Notes under the pieces: generated by a model
The model's input: only the letters and a program-made list of their open reading frames with translations
Told to the model about the DNA's origin: nothing
The model's database searches: none
Position numbers and translations under genes: made by a program
Assembly: GCA_965205275.1 (NCBI GenBank)
Contig: OZ242168.1
Span: 1,984,001 to 2,048,000 of the forward strand
DNA from: WTFY01 sp965205275
Lineage (GTDB): Bacteria; Pseudomonadota; Gammaproteobacteria; UBA4575
Length of the DNA: 64,000 nt
Reading direction: 5' to 3'
Shown: in pieces, positions 17,650 through 27,423 of the stretch
Position numbering within the stretch: position 1 is the stretch's first letter
Layout: each line of letters begins with the position of its first letter

Positions 17650-18569
17650 TCTGTATGCACCAAGCTGATAAAGATATCTTCCAGGGAGCTTTGCGATGTG
17701 CTCACATCCTTGAGCAATAATCCGGCACTGTCCACGGCGCGCAGTAATTCGGCGATGCCGGTATGCTCACTGTAGGTGTCATAGGTATACACAAGCCGTG
17801 TACCTTCGGCAGACAGTTCCAGTGACCACCGGGATAGGGATTGTGGAACCGATGTGATCGGCCTTTCCATTTCAATGGTCATCTGGCGTTTTCCAAGCTT
17901 GTGCTTCAGGGCCTGTTTGTCATCGACGATCAATAACTCACTTTTGTTGATTACACCGACCCGGTCCGCGATCGCTTCAGCCTCTTCTATGTAATGCGTA
18001 GTCAGAATGATCGTCACGCCTGATTCCTTGAGTTTTGTGACCAGATTCCACATATCCCTGCGTAACTCAACGTCGACGCCTGCGGTAGGTTCGTCTAAAA
18101 ACAAAATGGAAGGCTGATGGGATAATGCCTTGGCGATCAGCACGCGTCGCTTCATACCGCCTGACAGAGTCATGATGTCATTGTCTTTTTTCTCCCATAG
18201 CGATAAATCCCTGAGTACCTGTTCCAGGTAAGCAGGATCGGGTTTTTTGCCGAACAGCCCCCGACTGAAACAAATGGTGTTCCATACCGTTTCAAACATG
18301 CCCAGTGTCAGTTCCTGGGGCACCAGCCCGATCATGCTGCGCGTAACCCGGTATTCATGAATGATGTCATGACCGTTGACAGTGACTGAGCCTTCGCTGG
18401 GATTGACGATGCCGCAGATGATGGAAATCAGGGTTGTTTTTCCGGCACCATTCGGTCCCAGCAGCGCGAGAATTTCTCCGGAATGAATATCCAGGTTTAT
18501 ATTACGAAGCGCGTGATGCCCGTTGGCGTATACTTTGGACAGATTGGAGATTGAAATAATCGGATTCAT
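17646..18569 (-). CDS. yadG: ABC transporter ATP-binding protein, YadG-like
   Basis: A 307-residue ATPase of the ABC-2 exporter class. It has Walker A GPNGAGKTT near residue 40, a Q-loop, the signature LSGGMKRRVLIAKAL near residue 138 and Walker B ILFLDEPTAGVD. A C-terminal extension of about 80 residues follows the ATPase core, as in YadG. It is the first gene of a two-gene operon with the permease. Confidence 0.93.
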   Translation of the reverse strand: MNPIISISNLSKVYANGHHALRNINLDIHSGEILALLGPNGAGKTTLISIICGIVNPSEGSVTVNGHDIIHEYRVTRSMIGLVPQELTLGMFETVWNTICFSRGLFGKKPDPAYLEQVLRDLSLWEKKDNDIMTLSGGMKRRVLIAKALSHQPSILFLDEPTAGVDVELRRDMWNLVTKLKESGVTIILTTHYIEEAEAIADRVGVINKSELLIVDDKQALKHKLGKRQMTIEMERPITSVPQSLSRWSLELSAEGTRLVYTYDTYSEHTGIAELLRAVDSAGLLLKDVSTSQSSLEDIFISLVHTE

Positions 18570-18629
18570 GCCTGTGTGTGGGTAATCATAAAGAATGCAC
18601 TGTCTTGCATACTAAAAGATACTATCAAA

Positions 18630-18659
18630 TTGACAAAAGGTATCTTTCCGGGGTATGAG
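18630..18659 (+). promoter_or_regulatory. Possible aroQ-accBC promoter
   Basis: TTGACA at 18630-18635 and TATGAG at 18654-18659 are 18 bp apart in the 285-bp divergent gap. If used, the aroQ leader would be about 190 nt long. The rest of the gap is AT-rich and may hold further start points. Confidence 0.4.
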
Positions 18660-18854
18660 ATTATGTACAGGATCTTCTAAAGTTGCTGAATTTCCATGAT
18701 CTAGATATCATCGTGCAGGCAAATTCCTTAAATTTCCATAAAAATTAAAATTTTTGAGTAGAGTGCTGGCATCTCTGCACATTTCATGTAAACTTGGACA
18801 AAATAGCAAGAAACCTGCACGATCAATGCATTTAGCAACAATATATCTATAGAT

Positions 18855-19298
18855 ATGGCTAAAATCCTGCTTTTAAATGGTCCAAACCTCAATTTGCTGG
18901 GCCAGCGCGAGCCAGAGGTATATGGCTATGAAACCCTTGCCGAAGTCGTCCGGTGTGCACAAGAAACTGCAACCGGACTGGGCCACCAGCTTGAGGATTT
19001 CCAGAGCAATGCAGAGCATGAACTGGTAGACCGGATTCATCAGGCCAGCCAGGAAGGCGTTGCCATGATTATTTTTAATCCCGGCGCATTCACGCATACC
19101 AGTATTGCCTTGCGCGATGCCCTGCTGGGTGTTGCCATTCCCTTTATTGAGCTGCATTTGTCCAATGTATTCGCACGTGAAGACTTCAGGCAGCATTCGT
19201 TTCTGACGGATATTGCAGCAGGCGTAATTTCCGGGCTGGGTGCAAAAGGCTACGCACTTGCCGTTGAAGCTGTTCACGACAAGCTGTCCAGGAGCTAG
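18855..19298 (+). CDS. aroQ: 3-dehydroquinate dehydratase, type II
   Basis: A 147-residue enzyme of the shikimate pathway that turns 3-dehydroquinate into 3-dehydroshikimate. It has the type II signature LLLNGPNLNLLGQREPEVYG with the catalytic Arg and Tyr, the segment FQSNAEHELVDRIH, the GAFTHTSIALRDAL block and the catalytic His in IELHLSNVFARE. It begins the aroQ-accB-accC operon; accB starts 2 bp after its stop. Confidence 0.97.
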   Translation: MAKILLLNGPNLNLLGQREPEVYGYETLAEVVRCAQETATGLGHQLEDFQSNAEHELVDRIHQASQEGVAMIIFNPGAFTHTSIALRDALLGVAIPFIELHLSNVFAREDFRQHSFLTDIAAGVISGLGAKGYALAVEAVHDKLSRS

Positions 19299-19300
19299 GT

Positions 19301-19753
19301 ATGGATATACGTAAGGTAAAAAAACTTGTCGAGTTGCTGGAAGAATCCGGCATCACTGAAATTGAGATCAAGGAAGGCGAGGAGTCAGTCCGGATCAGTC
19401 GTGGTGTGCCTGCGGCCCCGGTCAGTCAGATCGTAGTACCCCAGACGTCTGTTACCACGGCTGCTGAAGCGCCGGTTTCCCCGAATACTGCGACGGAACG
19501 AGAACCTGAGTTGCCCAGTGGCCATGCAATACGTTCACCCATGGTTGGCACATTTTATGAGGCGCCCGCACCGGGCCAAAAACCATTTGCAGAGGTGGGT
19601 GACTCGGTACAAACGGGCGATACCTTATGCGTTATTGAGGCCATGAAAATGCTGAACCAGATTGAAGCAGACAAGGCCGGAGTGATCAAGGCAAAACTGG
19701 TCGAAAATGCGCAACCTGTCGAGTACGGGCAGGCATTATTTATAATTGACTGA
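19301..19753 (+). CDS. accB: Biotin carboxyl carrier protein of acetyl-CoA carboxylase
   Basis: A 150-residue carrier. An N-terminal region of about 35 residues (MDIRKVKKLVELLEESGITE) and a Pro/Ala/Thr-rich linker are followed by the biotinyl domain from about residue 70. The biotin-attachment motif VIEAMKMLNQIEAD has its Lys near residue 116, and the thumb is also present. It carries carboxybiotin between biotin carboxylase and carboxyltransferase in fatty-acid synthesis. Confidence 0.97.
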   Translation: MDIRKVKKLVELLEESGITEIEIKEGEESVRISRGVPAAPVSQIVVPQTSVTTAAEAPVSPNTATEREPELPSGHAIRSPMVGTFYEAPAPGQKPFAEVGDSVQTGDTLCVIEAMKMLNQIEADKAGVIKAKLVENAQPVEYGQALFIID

Positions 19754-19779
19754 TTTTCTGCTTCCGGTAGTTCTTCCCC

Positions 19780-21120
19780 ATGTTAGATAAAGTTGTGATC
19801 GCCAATCGTGGTGAGATTGCATTGCGCATATTGCGTGCCTGTCGTGATATGGGGATTAAAACGGTCGCCATACATTCCGAAGCAGACCGGGATCTGATGC
19901 ATATCGGCATGGCCGATGAGTCGGTGTGTGTCGGTCCTGCACCCGCGGCAAAAAGCTATCTGGATATTCCTGCAATCATCAGTGCTGCCGAAGTGACCGA
20001 TGCCACGGCCATACATCCCGGGTACGGTTTTTTGTCAGAGAATGCCGAGTTTGCTGAAATTGTCGAGTCAAGCGGTTTTATCTTTATAGGACCCAGCGCA
20101 GAGACCATCCGGCAAATGGGAGACAAGATTGCGGCCAAAAAGGTGATGCTGGCTGCAGGGGTGCCGTGTGTGCCGGGGACCCCAGAGCCGATCGGTGAAG
20201 ATGCGGATGAAAACATGCGTATGGCCAGTGACATCGGATATCCTGTTATCGTAAAAGCGGCAGGCGGTGGCGGCGGCCGTGGCATGCGCGTTGTATTTGA
20301 AGAAGACAAACTGATCGAATCGATTTTGCTTACCCGCACTGAGGCCAAAGCTGCTTTCAGTGATGACCGCTTGTATATAGAGAAATTTCTGCAGGCTCCA
20401 CGGCATGTTGAGTTTCAGGTGCTGGCTGACACATATGGCAATGTGATTCACTTGTGTGAACGCGACTGTTCCATGCAGCGTCGTAATCAGAAAGTCGTAG
20501 AAGAAGCCCCTGCATTTGGTATCAGCGAGGAACAGCGCAATACCATTGGTGAACGCATCAAGCAGGCGTGTCGTGAAATTGGCTACCGGGGTGCCGGCAC
20601 CTTTGAATTCCTATATGAAAACGGGGAGTTCTATTTCATTGAAGTCAATACACGTGTACAGGTCGAGCACCCGGTAACAGAAATGATTACGGGTATCGAC
20701 ATTGTTAAACAACAACTGTTGATTGCCTCAGGGGAACCGTTATCGTTTATTCAAAGTGACATCAAGATGCGTGGGCATGCCATTGAATGCCGCATCAATG
20801 CCGAAGATCCCTATACCTTTATTCCCTGTCCAGGCAGGATCACCCACTTTCACTGCCCGGGGGGCCCCGGTATACGGGTTGATACACACCTGTATAATGG
20901 CTATACCGTCCCGCCACACTATGACTCGATGATCGGCAAGCTCCTAGCTGTAGGACACAGTCGAGAAGGTGCGCTGACCAGGATGGCAGGCGCCTTGCGC
21001 GAAATTGTTATCGATGGCATTACTACGAATATTCCATTGTTACAGGACCTGATGCGTGACCCTGTGTATGTAAATGCCCAGCACAATATCCATTACCTTG
21101 AAAATAAACTCAAGAAATAA
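19780..21120 (+). CDS. accC: Biotin carboxylase subunit of acetyl-CoA carboxylase
   Basis: A 446-residue ATP-grasp enzyme that carboxylates biotin on AccB. Clear blocks are LDKVVIANRGEIALRILRAC, the glycine-rich ATP loop KAAGGGGGRGMRVV near residue 160, HLCERDCSMQRRNQKVVEEAP, and FIEVNTRVQVEHPVTEM with catalytic residues. The length is normal. In related genomes prmA and dusB follow; here they are missing. Confidence 0.98.
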   Translation: MLDKVVIANRGEIALRILRACRDMGIKTVAIHSEADRDLMHIGMADESVCVGPAPAAKSYLDIPAIISAAEVTDATAIHPGYGFLSENAEFAEIVESSGFIFIGPSAETIRQMGDKIAAKKVMLAAGVPCVPGTPEPIGEDADENMRMASDIGYPVIVKAAGGGGGRGMRVVFEEDKLIESILLTRTEAKAAFSDDRLYIEKFLQAPRHVEFQVLADTYGNVIHLCERDCSMQRRNQKVVEEAPAFGISEEQRNTIGERIKQACREIGYRGAGTFEFLYENGEFYFIEVNTRVQVEHPVTEMITGIDIVKQQLLIASGEPLSFIQSDIKMRGHAIECRINAEDPYTFIPCPGRITHFHCPGGPGIRVDTHLYNGYTVPPHYDSMIGKLLAVGHSREGALTRMAGALREIVIDGITTNIPLLQDLMRDPVYVNAQHNIHYLENKLKK

Positions 21121-21548
21121 TTTTTGAACATGAACTGAACCTTGTACGCGCACGGTCATTTCTGAAATCCGTTTCCCATCATACAGGCACGGCAGGCAAG
21201 CCATGCAGGCCATTCTGGGAAAACCGGATGCAGTCCTTGTTGTTCTGCATCCTGTCAAAGACGGGTTCACATGCCCATGGGGCGGGTGAGGTATCCTTGC
21301 GAGGGATGCCTTTCACTGCACTTTTCAATGACCATATCGAATGGGCGCGCAGGTACAACGATGGGGAACAGCGTCTGCAATAACCCTGCCTGGCTGACGT
21401 GCTGGCTTTGGGAACAGGGCTGCAAAAAAGTCTTGGCATTTATTGAGGCAAGTGCGATTATAATAAAAAAGTTGCGCAGGGTAATTGCCGGGTATTTGGC
21501 CAAGTAAATTACTTTAAAATAACAAGACGCTGCGCATGCACCCTTGGG
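21121..21548. other. Gap where prmA and most of dusB would be expected
   Basis: About 430 bases with no supported gene. In gammaproteobacteria of this gene order, prmA (ribosomal protein L11 methyltransferase) and dusB fill the space between accC and fis. I could not recognise prmA residues in any frame here. The stretch looks like the worn joint of a deletion. Confidence 0.5.
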
Positions 21549-21773
21549 GGAAATCAGGAAAATGTTATCAAGCACACGTTTGATGACTTGTATTTGTACT
21601 CTGGGATTAAAGCGGGCGGTTTCACCGCTCGAAAACATATCGCCGGATATCTGAAAAGTTACAGGCTGTGGATACCTGAAGATATTTTGATGCGGACATA
21701 CAGGGTATCGCAACAACGCGTGTTGTTAACAGGATTCTTGGGTATCTGCCATTTTGAAACATGGAGTTAGCTG
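21549..21773 (+). pseudogene. dusB remnant (tRNA-dihydrouridine synthase B C-terminus)
   Basis: A frame of about 75 codons without a proper start reads VIKHTFDDLYLYSGIKAGGF, then TARKHIAGYLKSYR. This matches the C-terminal region of DusB, whose hallmark is a Tyr-Gly near a Gly-x-x-x-ALA/ARG-Lys-His-(Ile/Val)-x-Trp-Tyr-Leu motif followed by a helical tail. It lies directly in front of fis, where dusB is always found in this gene order. The N-terminal catalytic barrel with the Cys is missing, so no enzyme can be made. Confidence 0.75.
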
Positions 21774-21774
21774 C

Positions 21775-22056
21775 ATGAATGTACCGTCCTCTACTGCCCA
21801 AGTGACTGATTTACACCGTGAACGCGGCAAGCAGTCTCTGCGTGACACGGTCACCAGTTCCTTACATCTTTATTTTAGTCAGTTAAGTGGTTACGAACCC
21901 GAAGGCCTGTATAAAATGTTCATAGGGGAAGTTGAACGCCCACTTCTTGAGCTGGTTATGGAATACTGCAAGGGCAACCAGACAAAAGCGGCGAAATACC
22001 TGGGACTCAATCGCGGCACCCTCCGCAAAAAGCTCAAGATATACGGGCTGAGCTAG
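21775..22056 (+). CDS. fis: DNA-binding protein Fis
   Basis: A 93-residue nucleoid-associated protein. The C-terminal helix-turn-helix reads NQTKAAKYLGLNRGTLRKKL, the canonical Fis motif, and the central part EVERPLLELVMEYCKG forms the dimer helices. Start chosen at ATG 21775 with GGAG 9 bp upstream; the frame is open farther upstream (21754) only because of the dusB scar. With dusB eroded, fis must be transcribed from accC read-through or from a promoter inside the scar. Confidence 0.95.
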   Translation: MNVPSSTAQVTDLHRERGKQSLRDTVTSSLHLYFSQLSGYEPEGLYKMFIGEVERPLLELVMEYCKGNQTKAAKYLGLNRGTLRKKLKIYGLS

Positions 22057-22068
22057 TCGCTGGCCTGC

Positions 22069-23655
22069 TTGGTGGCTCCATTGGCTAATTTAAAACGGCA
22101 GTCTGTCCGTCGTGCGCTGATCAGCGTTTCCGATAAAACGGGCATTGTGGAATTTGCCCGTGAACTGTGTAGTCTGGGTATTGAATTACTGTCCACAGGC
22201 AACACCGCAAAATTGCTTGGCCAGCATGCAATCGATGTGACGGAGGTTTCCAGTTACACGGGTTTTCCGGAAATTATGGGAGGGCGTGTTAAAACGTTGC
22301 ACCCTAAAGTTCATGGCGGAATTCTTGCCCGTCGTGGTCAGGACGAATCGGTCATGCGGCAGCATGGTATTGCGCGAATTGATCTGGTTGTAATCAATCT
22401 CTATCCATTTTCCGAGGCCACTGCAAGGCCGGACTGCTCCTTGGAAGAAGCTGTAGAGAATATTGATATTGGAGGGCCGGCAATGATTCGCGCGGCAGCA
22501 AAAAACAATGAGTACGTAGCGGTGGTTGTGGACCCCGGCGATTACACAGAAATGATTACCCGGTTAAAGGAAGAAGACAGTGCACTGGATGCGGCCATAC
22601 GCTTCGATCTTGCGGTGAAGGCTTTTGAGCATACCGCCCAATATGATGGCCTGATCGCAAATTATCTGGGCAAAAAACTTTCCGGTGGAGACCCGGTGTT
22701 TCCGCGCACACTCAATCTGCAGTTCAAACGGAAACAGATTTTACGCTACGGGGAAAATCCGCACCAACGCGGGGCTTTTTACATTGAACCGGTTCTGAAT
22801 GAACCCTGTGTAGCAGGTTCTGAGGTCATTCAGGGCAAAAAGCTGTCCTATAACAATATTGCTGATACCAATGCTGCTCTGGAATGTGCAAAACAGTTCA
22901 TGGCGTCGGCATGCGTAATCGTTAAACATGCCAATCCCTGCGGGGCAGCCACAGGCAGTGATAGCTTGCAGGCTTATGAACGCGCCTTTCAGACGGACCC
23001 GACTTCCGCGTTTGGCGGCGTTATTGCTTTCAATCGGGAACTGGATGCCAGAACGGCAGCAACGGTTATTGAGCAACAGTTTGTCGAAGTGCTGATTGCG
23101 CCCGTAATTTCCAAAGCTGCGCGCGAGGTCTTGACAGCCAAAAAAAATATCCGTGTCCTGGAATGCGGAATCTGGGAACAGGCGGTTGGTGCATTTGATT
23201 ACAAACGTGTAATCGGTGGTTTGCTGGCACAGGACCGTGACTTGGGTACTGTTGCAAAAGGCGATTTGAGGATCGTTTCCAAACGGTCACCTGCGGAACA
23301 CGAACTGGAGGATCTATTGTTTGCATGGAAGGTAGTAAAATTTGTCAAATCCAATGCAATTGTGTATGCGCATAACCAGCAAACCATTGGCATAGGTGCA
23401 GGGCAGATGAGCCGGGTGTATTCAGCCAGGATTGCTGCAATCAAGGCGCGTGATGAAAACCTGGTGACGGCAGGTTCAGTGATGGCTTCCGATGCATTTT
23501 TCCCGTTTTGCGATGCCGTTCATGCCGCACATGAAAATGGTATAACTGCAATCATCCAACCTGGGGGCTCCATAAATGATGAGGAAGTGATTGCAGCGGC
23601 AGATGAGTTTAAGATTGCAATGGTATATACAGGCATGCGCCATTTTTGCCACTAG
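22069..23655 (+). CDS. purH: AICAR transformylase / IMP cyclohydrolase PurH
   Basis: A 528-residue bifunctional enzyme for the last two steps of IMP synthesis. The N-terminal IMP cyclohydrolase domain (residues 14-210) shows RRALISVSDKTGIVEFAREL, GGRVKTLHPKVHGGILARR and NIDIGGPAMIRAAAKN. The transformylase domain includes YGENPHQRGAFY, ACVIVKHANPCGAA and PTSAFGGVIAFN. The C-terminus ends MVYTGMRHFCH, as in the family. The start is uncertain: TTG 22069 or GTG 22072, with no strong ribosome site. Confidence 0.97.
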   Translation: MVAPLANLKRQSVRRALISVSDKTGIVEFARELCSLGIELLSTGNTAKLLGQHAIDVTEVSSYTGFPEIMGGRVKTLHPKVHGGILARRGQDESVMRQHGIARIDLVVINLYPFSEATARPDCSLEEAVENIDIGGPAMIRAAAKNNEYVAVVVDPGDYTEMITRLKEEDSALDAAIRFDLAVKAFEHTAQYDGLIANYLGKKLSGGDPVFPRTLNLQFKRKQILRYGENPHQRGAFYIEPVLNEPCVAGSEVIQGKKLSYNNIADTNAALECAKQFMASACVIVKHANPCGAATGSDSLQAYERAFQTDPTSAFGGVIAFNRELDARTAATVIEQQFVEVLIAPVISKAAREVLTAKKNIRVLECGIWEQAVGAFDYKRVIGGLLAQDRDLGTVAKGDLRIVSKRSPAEHELEDLLFAWKVVKFVKSNAIVYAHNQQTIGIGAGQMSRVYSARIAAIKARDENLVTAGSVMASDAFFPFCDAVHAAHENGITAIIQPGGSINDEEVIAAADEFKIAMVYTGMRHFCH

Positions 23656-23782
23656 ATTCTTTAATCGATTCAATGATCTGGTCTAGCAGAGTACATTCGA
23701 CGTATTGGTCCCTGTATACAGGCGGTGACCTGTTTTACCTGGTCCAGAACGGATAATTTTTGACCAAAGGCCAAGCATCTCA

Positions 23783-25072
23783 ATGAAAGTTCTTGTCGTT
23801 GGAGGAGGTGGACGCGAGCATGCCCTGACCTGGAAACTGGGTCAGTCGGCAAAAGTCTCGCAGATATTTGTTGCGCCGGGTAATGCGGGCACGGCCACTG
23901 AGCCAAAAACGACCAACATAAAGATTGGTGCCGAAGATATTCCAGCGTTGCTTGAATTTGCAAAGCAACGGAAAATCGATCTGACTCTGGTAGGACCTGA
24001 AGCCCCGCTGGTGGGCGGGATCGTCGACCGCTTCAATAACGAACGATTACCGGTCTTTGGTCCAACGGCTGCAACGGCCCGGCTGGAAGGGTCCAAGGCC
24101 TTTGCCAAACAATTTATGCAGCAACACCATATCCCCACAGGCGGGTATGCGGTGTTTTCAGATTTTATGGAGGCACAGGACTACATCATGTCCAGACCTG
24201 TACCGATGGTGGTTAAGGCAGACGGGCTGGCGGCCGGCAAAGGTGTTGTCATAGCACACGACCATCAACACGCATTGCACTGTGCGCAGCACATGCTAAG
24301 CGGGGATCGTTTTGGAGAGGCAGGCAGACACATCGTTATCGAAGAATTTATTCAAGGTGAAGAAGCCAGCTTCATTTGTATGGTCGACGGCAAACATGTG
24401 TTGTCGATGGCGACTTCACAAGACCATAAAAAACGCGATACGGGTGATGTGGGTCCCAACACCGGTGGTATGGGCGCATACTCACCCGCACCGGTCGTGG
24501 ATGAAATCCTGCACCAACGTATTCTGGATAAAATTATCTATCCAACGGTAGCTGGATTGGCTGAACAGGGAACGCCGTACACCGGGTTTCTTTACGCTGG
24601 CTTGATGATTGATGCGCAGGCAAATCCGCATGTACTCGAATTTAACTGTCGTTTTGGCGACCCGGAAGCGCAGCCAATCTTAATGCGCATGCAATCGGAT
24701 TTGGCGGAACTGTGTATGGCTGCCCTGGCAGGGCAACTGGATCAGTGCGCCATTCAATGGGATACCCGTACAGCACTTGGGGTCGTATTGGCAGCAGGAG
24801 GATATCCGCTTGAGGCCTGTCGCAAAGGAGCTGTTATTCAGGGATTGCCGCCGCCGCCCGAAATTTCTACTCGAAAAGTTTTTCATGCGGGTACCCGCTT
24901 GCACAATGGCAAGGTATTGACCCATGGTGGGCGTGTTTTATGTGCCACGGCATTGGGGAATACTGTTCGGGAAGCCCAACAAAATGCCTATAGTCTCGTA
25001 CAACATATTTCATGGCCGCAGATGTTTTACCGAGCAGATATCGGTTACCGGGCTATTGAAGAAGATAGTTGA
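23783..25072 (+). CDS. purD: Phosphoribosylamine-glycine ligase PurD (GARS)
   Basis: A 429-residue ATP-grasp enzyme that makes glycinamide ribonucleotide in purine synthesis. It begins MKVLVVGGGGREHALTWKL and has LVGPEAPLVGGIVD, VVKADGLAAGKGVVIA, the TGDVGPNTGGMGAYSP loop and VLEFNCRFGDPEAQPIL. It is the usual neighbour of purH; the gap is 127 bp, so it probably shares the transcript. Confidence 0.98.
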   Translation: MKVLVVGGGGREHALTWKLGQSAKVSQIFVAPGNAGTATEPKTTNIKIGAEDIPALLEFAKQRKIDLTLVGPEAPLVGGIVDRFNNERLPVFGPTAATARLEGSKAFAKQFMQQHHIPTGGYAVFSDFMEAQDYIMSRPVPMVVKADGLAAGKGVVIAHDHQHALHCAQHMLSGDRFGEAGRHIVIEEFIQGEEASFICMVDGKHVLSMATSQDHKKRDTGDVGPNTGGMGAYSPAPVVDEILHQRILDKIIYPTVAGLAEQGTPYTGFLYAGLMIDAQANPHVLEFNCRFGDPEAQPILMRMQSDLAELCMAALAGQLDQCAIQWDTRTALGVVLAAGGYPLEACRKGAVIQGLPPPPEISTRKVFHAGTRLHNGKVLTHGGRVLCATALGNTVREAQQNAYSLVQHISWPQMFYRADIGYRAIEEDS

Positions 25073-25157
25073 GCGGTTATTTAGCGATTGCTCCAAGCTA
25101 TCTGCTTAGACAATCAAGGTATGCGCGTTATGGCAAATTCCGTACCGGACATACCGG

Positions 25158-26213
25158 TTAGCACTCCAGTGGCATAGTGAGTCCTGATTCGCGTTCTTCT
25201 TCAGACAGCTTTGATATTTTTTCCACGCGCCGGTAGAAAATCTCGAAATCACCCTTGCATGTTTTGAACAGCTGTTTGAAACCAGGGACCCGGTCCCGGT
25301 ACAAAGCAAGGGCACCCAGTTGTGCATTGTTCAGTGGCCCTGACATCCATTTTTGATACTTGAGTAGCTGACTATTCAATTGACTCAGGTCTTCAAAACG
25401 CTTACGGATATCAGCAATCTGTTTTTGTTTTTCGATACGCATCGTTGCAGCAGGCAGGCCCAGGGCATAAAGCTTCTCAAACTTCCACTGTGCATCTTTA
25501 ACAAAGTCTGCAAAAACTGTTTTCTGGGTTAACCAGTTTTCATAGGTATCCAGTTCATCCAGGCGGCCTTGATGCTGCAACCAGCGGTGTACCCCAAGTT
25601 CCTCTACTGCTGTGGCAAAAGCCTCGTTAAATGCGGAGTCATCCTTTAAATAAAACTGCTGATGTGCCAGTTCATGAAAAATATAGGAAGCCGTTACGGT
25701 TTCACCTCGATCAAGCATGCTGCTGAGTAACGGGTCGTCAAACCAGCCCAAAGTAGAATAAGCGGGTGCACCTGCTATAAACACATCCAGACCGAGATCG
25801 GAAAGTTTTGCGGCATAGCCCTGTGCCTTGTTCTTATCAAAATAACCGCGATACTGCACACAGCCAATCACCGGAAAACACCATTTCTGTAACGTGACCG
25901 AAAACTCGGGTGCAGCAAAAACATTCCACGTTACATAGGGTCCATCCAGTTGTATATAACTGCGGTAACTTTCATTTTCAGGCAGTTTGAGATGGGTGCT
26001 CGCAAACGTGCGTAACGCCTGAACAAGCATTAATTGTTCGATTAATTTTTTGTCGCGTGTAGAATCGTCTACGATGTCGGTAATGGGTTTGCGCTTGGAG
26101 ATCAATGACAGATGACCACTGATAGATTGATGGTAATAACCAATCGTGCTGCAGCCTGTGCAAAACTGGATCAGTAAAGCCAGGGTCAACATGCGGATGC
26201 AGGTTTTCATCAT
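25158..26213 (-). CDS. Predicted aminopeptidase, lipoprotein (COG4324 type)
   Basis: A 351-residue protein with a signal peptide and a lipobox LIQFCTGC at about residues 15-22, so it should be a lipid-anchored envelope protein. A metallopeptidase-like zinc motif HELAHQQFYLKDD (HExxH) lies near residue 185, followed by FNEAFATAVEELG, which provides a likely third ligand Glu. This combination marks the putative aminopeptidases of COG4324. The physiological substrate is unknown. It is convergent with purD. Confidence 0.85.
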   Translation of the reverse strand: MMKTCIRMLTLALLIQFCTGCSTIGYYHQSISGHLSLISKRKPITDIVDDSTRDKKLIEQLMLVQALRTFASTHLKLPENESYRSYIQLDGPYVTWNVFAAPEFSVTLQKWCFPVIGCVQYRGYFDKNKAQGYAAKLSDLGLDVFIAGAPAYSTLGWFDDPLLSSMLDRGETVTASYIFHELAHQQFYLKDDSAFNEAFATAVEELGVHRWLQHQGRLDELDTYENWLTQKTVFADFVKDAQWKFEKLYALGLPAATMRIEKQKQIADIRKRFEDLSQLNSQLLKYQKWMSGPLNNAQLGALALYRDRVPGFKQLFKTCKGDFEIFYRRVEKISKLSEEERESGLTMPLEC

Positions 26214-26246
26214 GTTTTCACGTTATCACAATTACCGGGTCTGACA

Positions 26247-27410
26247 ATGGAAGTCTATCTGGTGGGCGGCGCTGTTCGTGATGAGTTGCTGGGTTTACCC
26301 GTCAAGGAACGGGACTGGGTCGTAGTTGGCTCCAGCCCTGAGGAAATGTTGACCCGGGGGTATCGCCAGGTCGGCAGGGATTTTCCGGTATTTCTGCATC
26401 CGGATACGAAAGAGGAGTACGCGCTGGCCCGCACCGAGCGAAAAAAAGGTCGCGGCTACCATGGGTTTGAGGTACACGCATCACCGGATGTCAGCCTGCA
26501 GGATGATTTGCTCCGTCGCGACCTGACGGTGAACGCCATGGCGAAAAGTCAGTCAGGAGAGATTATTGACCCCTACGGTGGGCAGCAGGATCTCAGGACC
26601 CGGCATTTGCGGCACGTTTCTGCTGCATTTTCTGAAGACCCGCTTCGTATTTTGCGTGTGGCACGTTTTGCAGCCAGATTTGCCAGACTGGAATTCAGGA
26701 TTGCAGATGAAACGATGCAGTTAATGCACGGCATGGTCAGGACCGGGGAGTTAAAAGAAATTGCCGCAGAGCGTATCTGGGAAGAAACGCAGCATGCACT
26801 GGTCACAAGCTCGCCCGCTGTATTTTTTTCTGTCCTGCATCATTTGAATGCGACCGAACAGGTCTACACAGGTGTCGGGAGCGTATTTTCCAGAAAGTCC
26901 GTGCGTGGCCCGGCTCTGGCAGCGCTGGAAAGTATTTCTTCACAGGCAGATGAACCTTGTGTGCGGTTTGCGACCCTGATTGGAGGTCTTTATTTTGATC
27001 GCTGTGAAGAAGCCTGCCAGGATGTTTCAAGCCTGGCTAGGCGGCCCGGCTTGCCGGGTTCGTGCAGGGAACTGCTTGAGCTTACAGCGGAACTGCAACA
27101 TGAATGTCACAATGTGTTTGAGCTGGATGCAAAACCGTTGCTGGGGTTGCTGCGCAGACTTGATGAGAGGAGAAAGCCGCAGCGTTTTGCAGACCTGTTA
27201 AAAATATTTTCCGTGCTTTACAAAACCCTGAAAGAAAAAAATGAATACCCGCAGGCAGCCTGGTTACAGCTTGCATCAAAACGAATTGAAGAGGTTGACG
27301 TACATCAATGGATCAGAGATGGAATCAGAAAGGAAGGGATTGCCGACAGACTGGAGCATGCCCGACTGCAATTATTAAAAGAACTGATCAACGAAAGGGG
27401 CTCGTTCTGA
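26247..27410 (+). CDS. cca: CCA tRNA nucleotidyltransferase
   Basis: A 387-residue class II nucleotidyltransferase that adds or repairs the CCA end of tRNAs. The head domain starts MEVYLVGGAVRDELLGLPVK and holds the metal-binding pair in RDWVVVG. RRDLTVNAMAKS and DPLRILRVARFAARFA are the nucleotide-selection and neck motifs. It follows the E. coli type. The classical HD phosphohydrolase motif is not obvious in the C-terminal part. Confidence 0.95.
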   Translation: MEVYLVGGAVRDELLGLPVKERDWVVVGSSPEEMLTRGYRQVGRDFPVFLHPDTKEEYALARTERKKGRGYHGFEVHASPDVSLQDDLLRRDLTVNAMAKSQSGEIIDPYGGQQDLRTRHLRHVSAAFSEDPLRILRVARFAARFARLEFRIADETMQLMHGMVRTGELKEIAAERIWEETQHALVTSSPAVFFSVLHHLNATEQVYTGVGSVFSRKSVRGPALAALESISSQADEPCVRFATLIGGLYFDRCEEACQDVSSLARRPGLPGSCRELLELTAELQHECHNVFELDAKPLLGLLRRLDERRKPQRFADLLKIFSVLYKTLKEKNEYPQAAWLQLASKRIEEVDVHQWIRDGIRKEGIADRLEHARLQLLKELINERGSF

Positions 27411-27423
27411 CCGGGGTGATATT

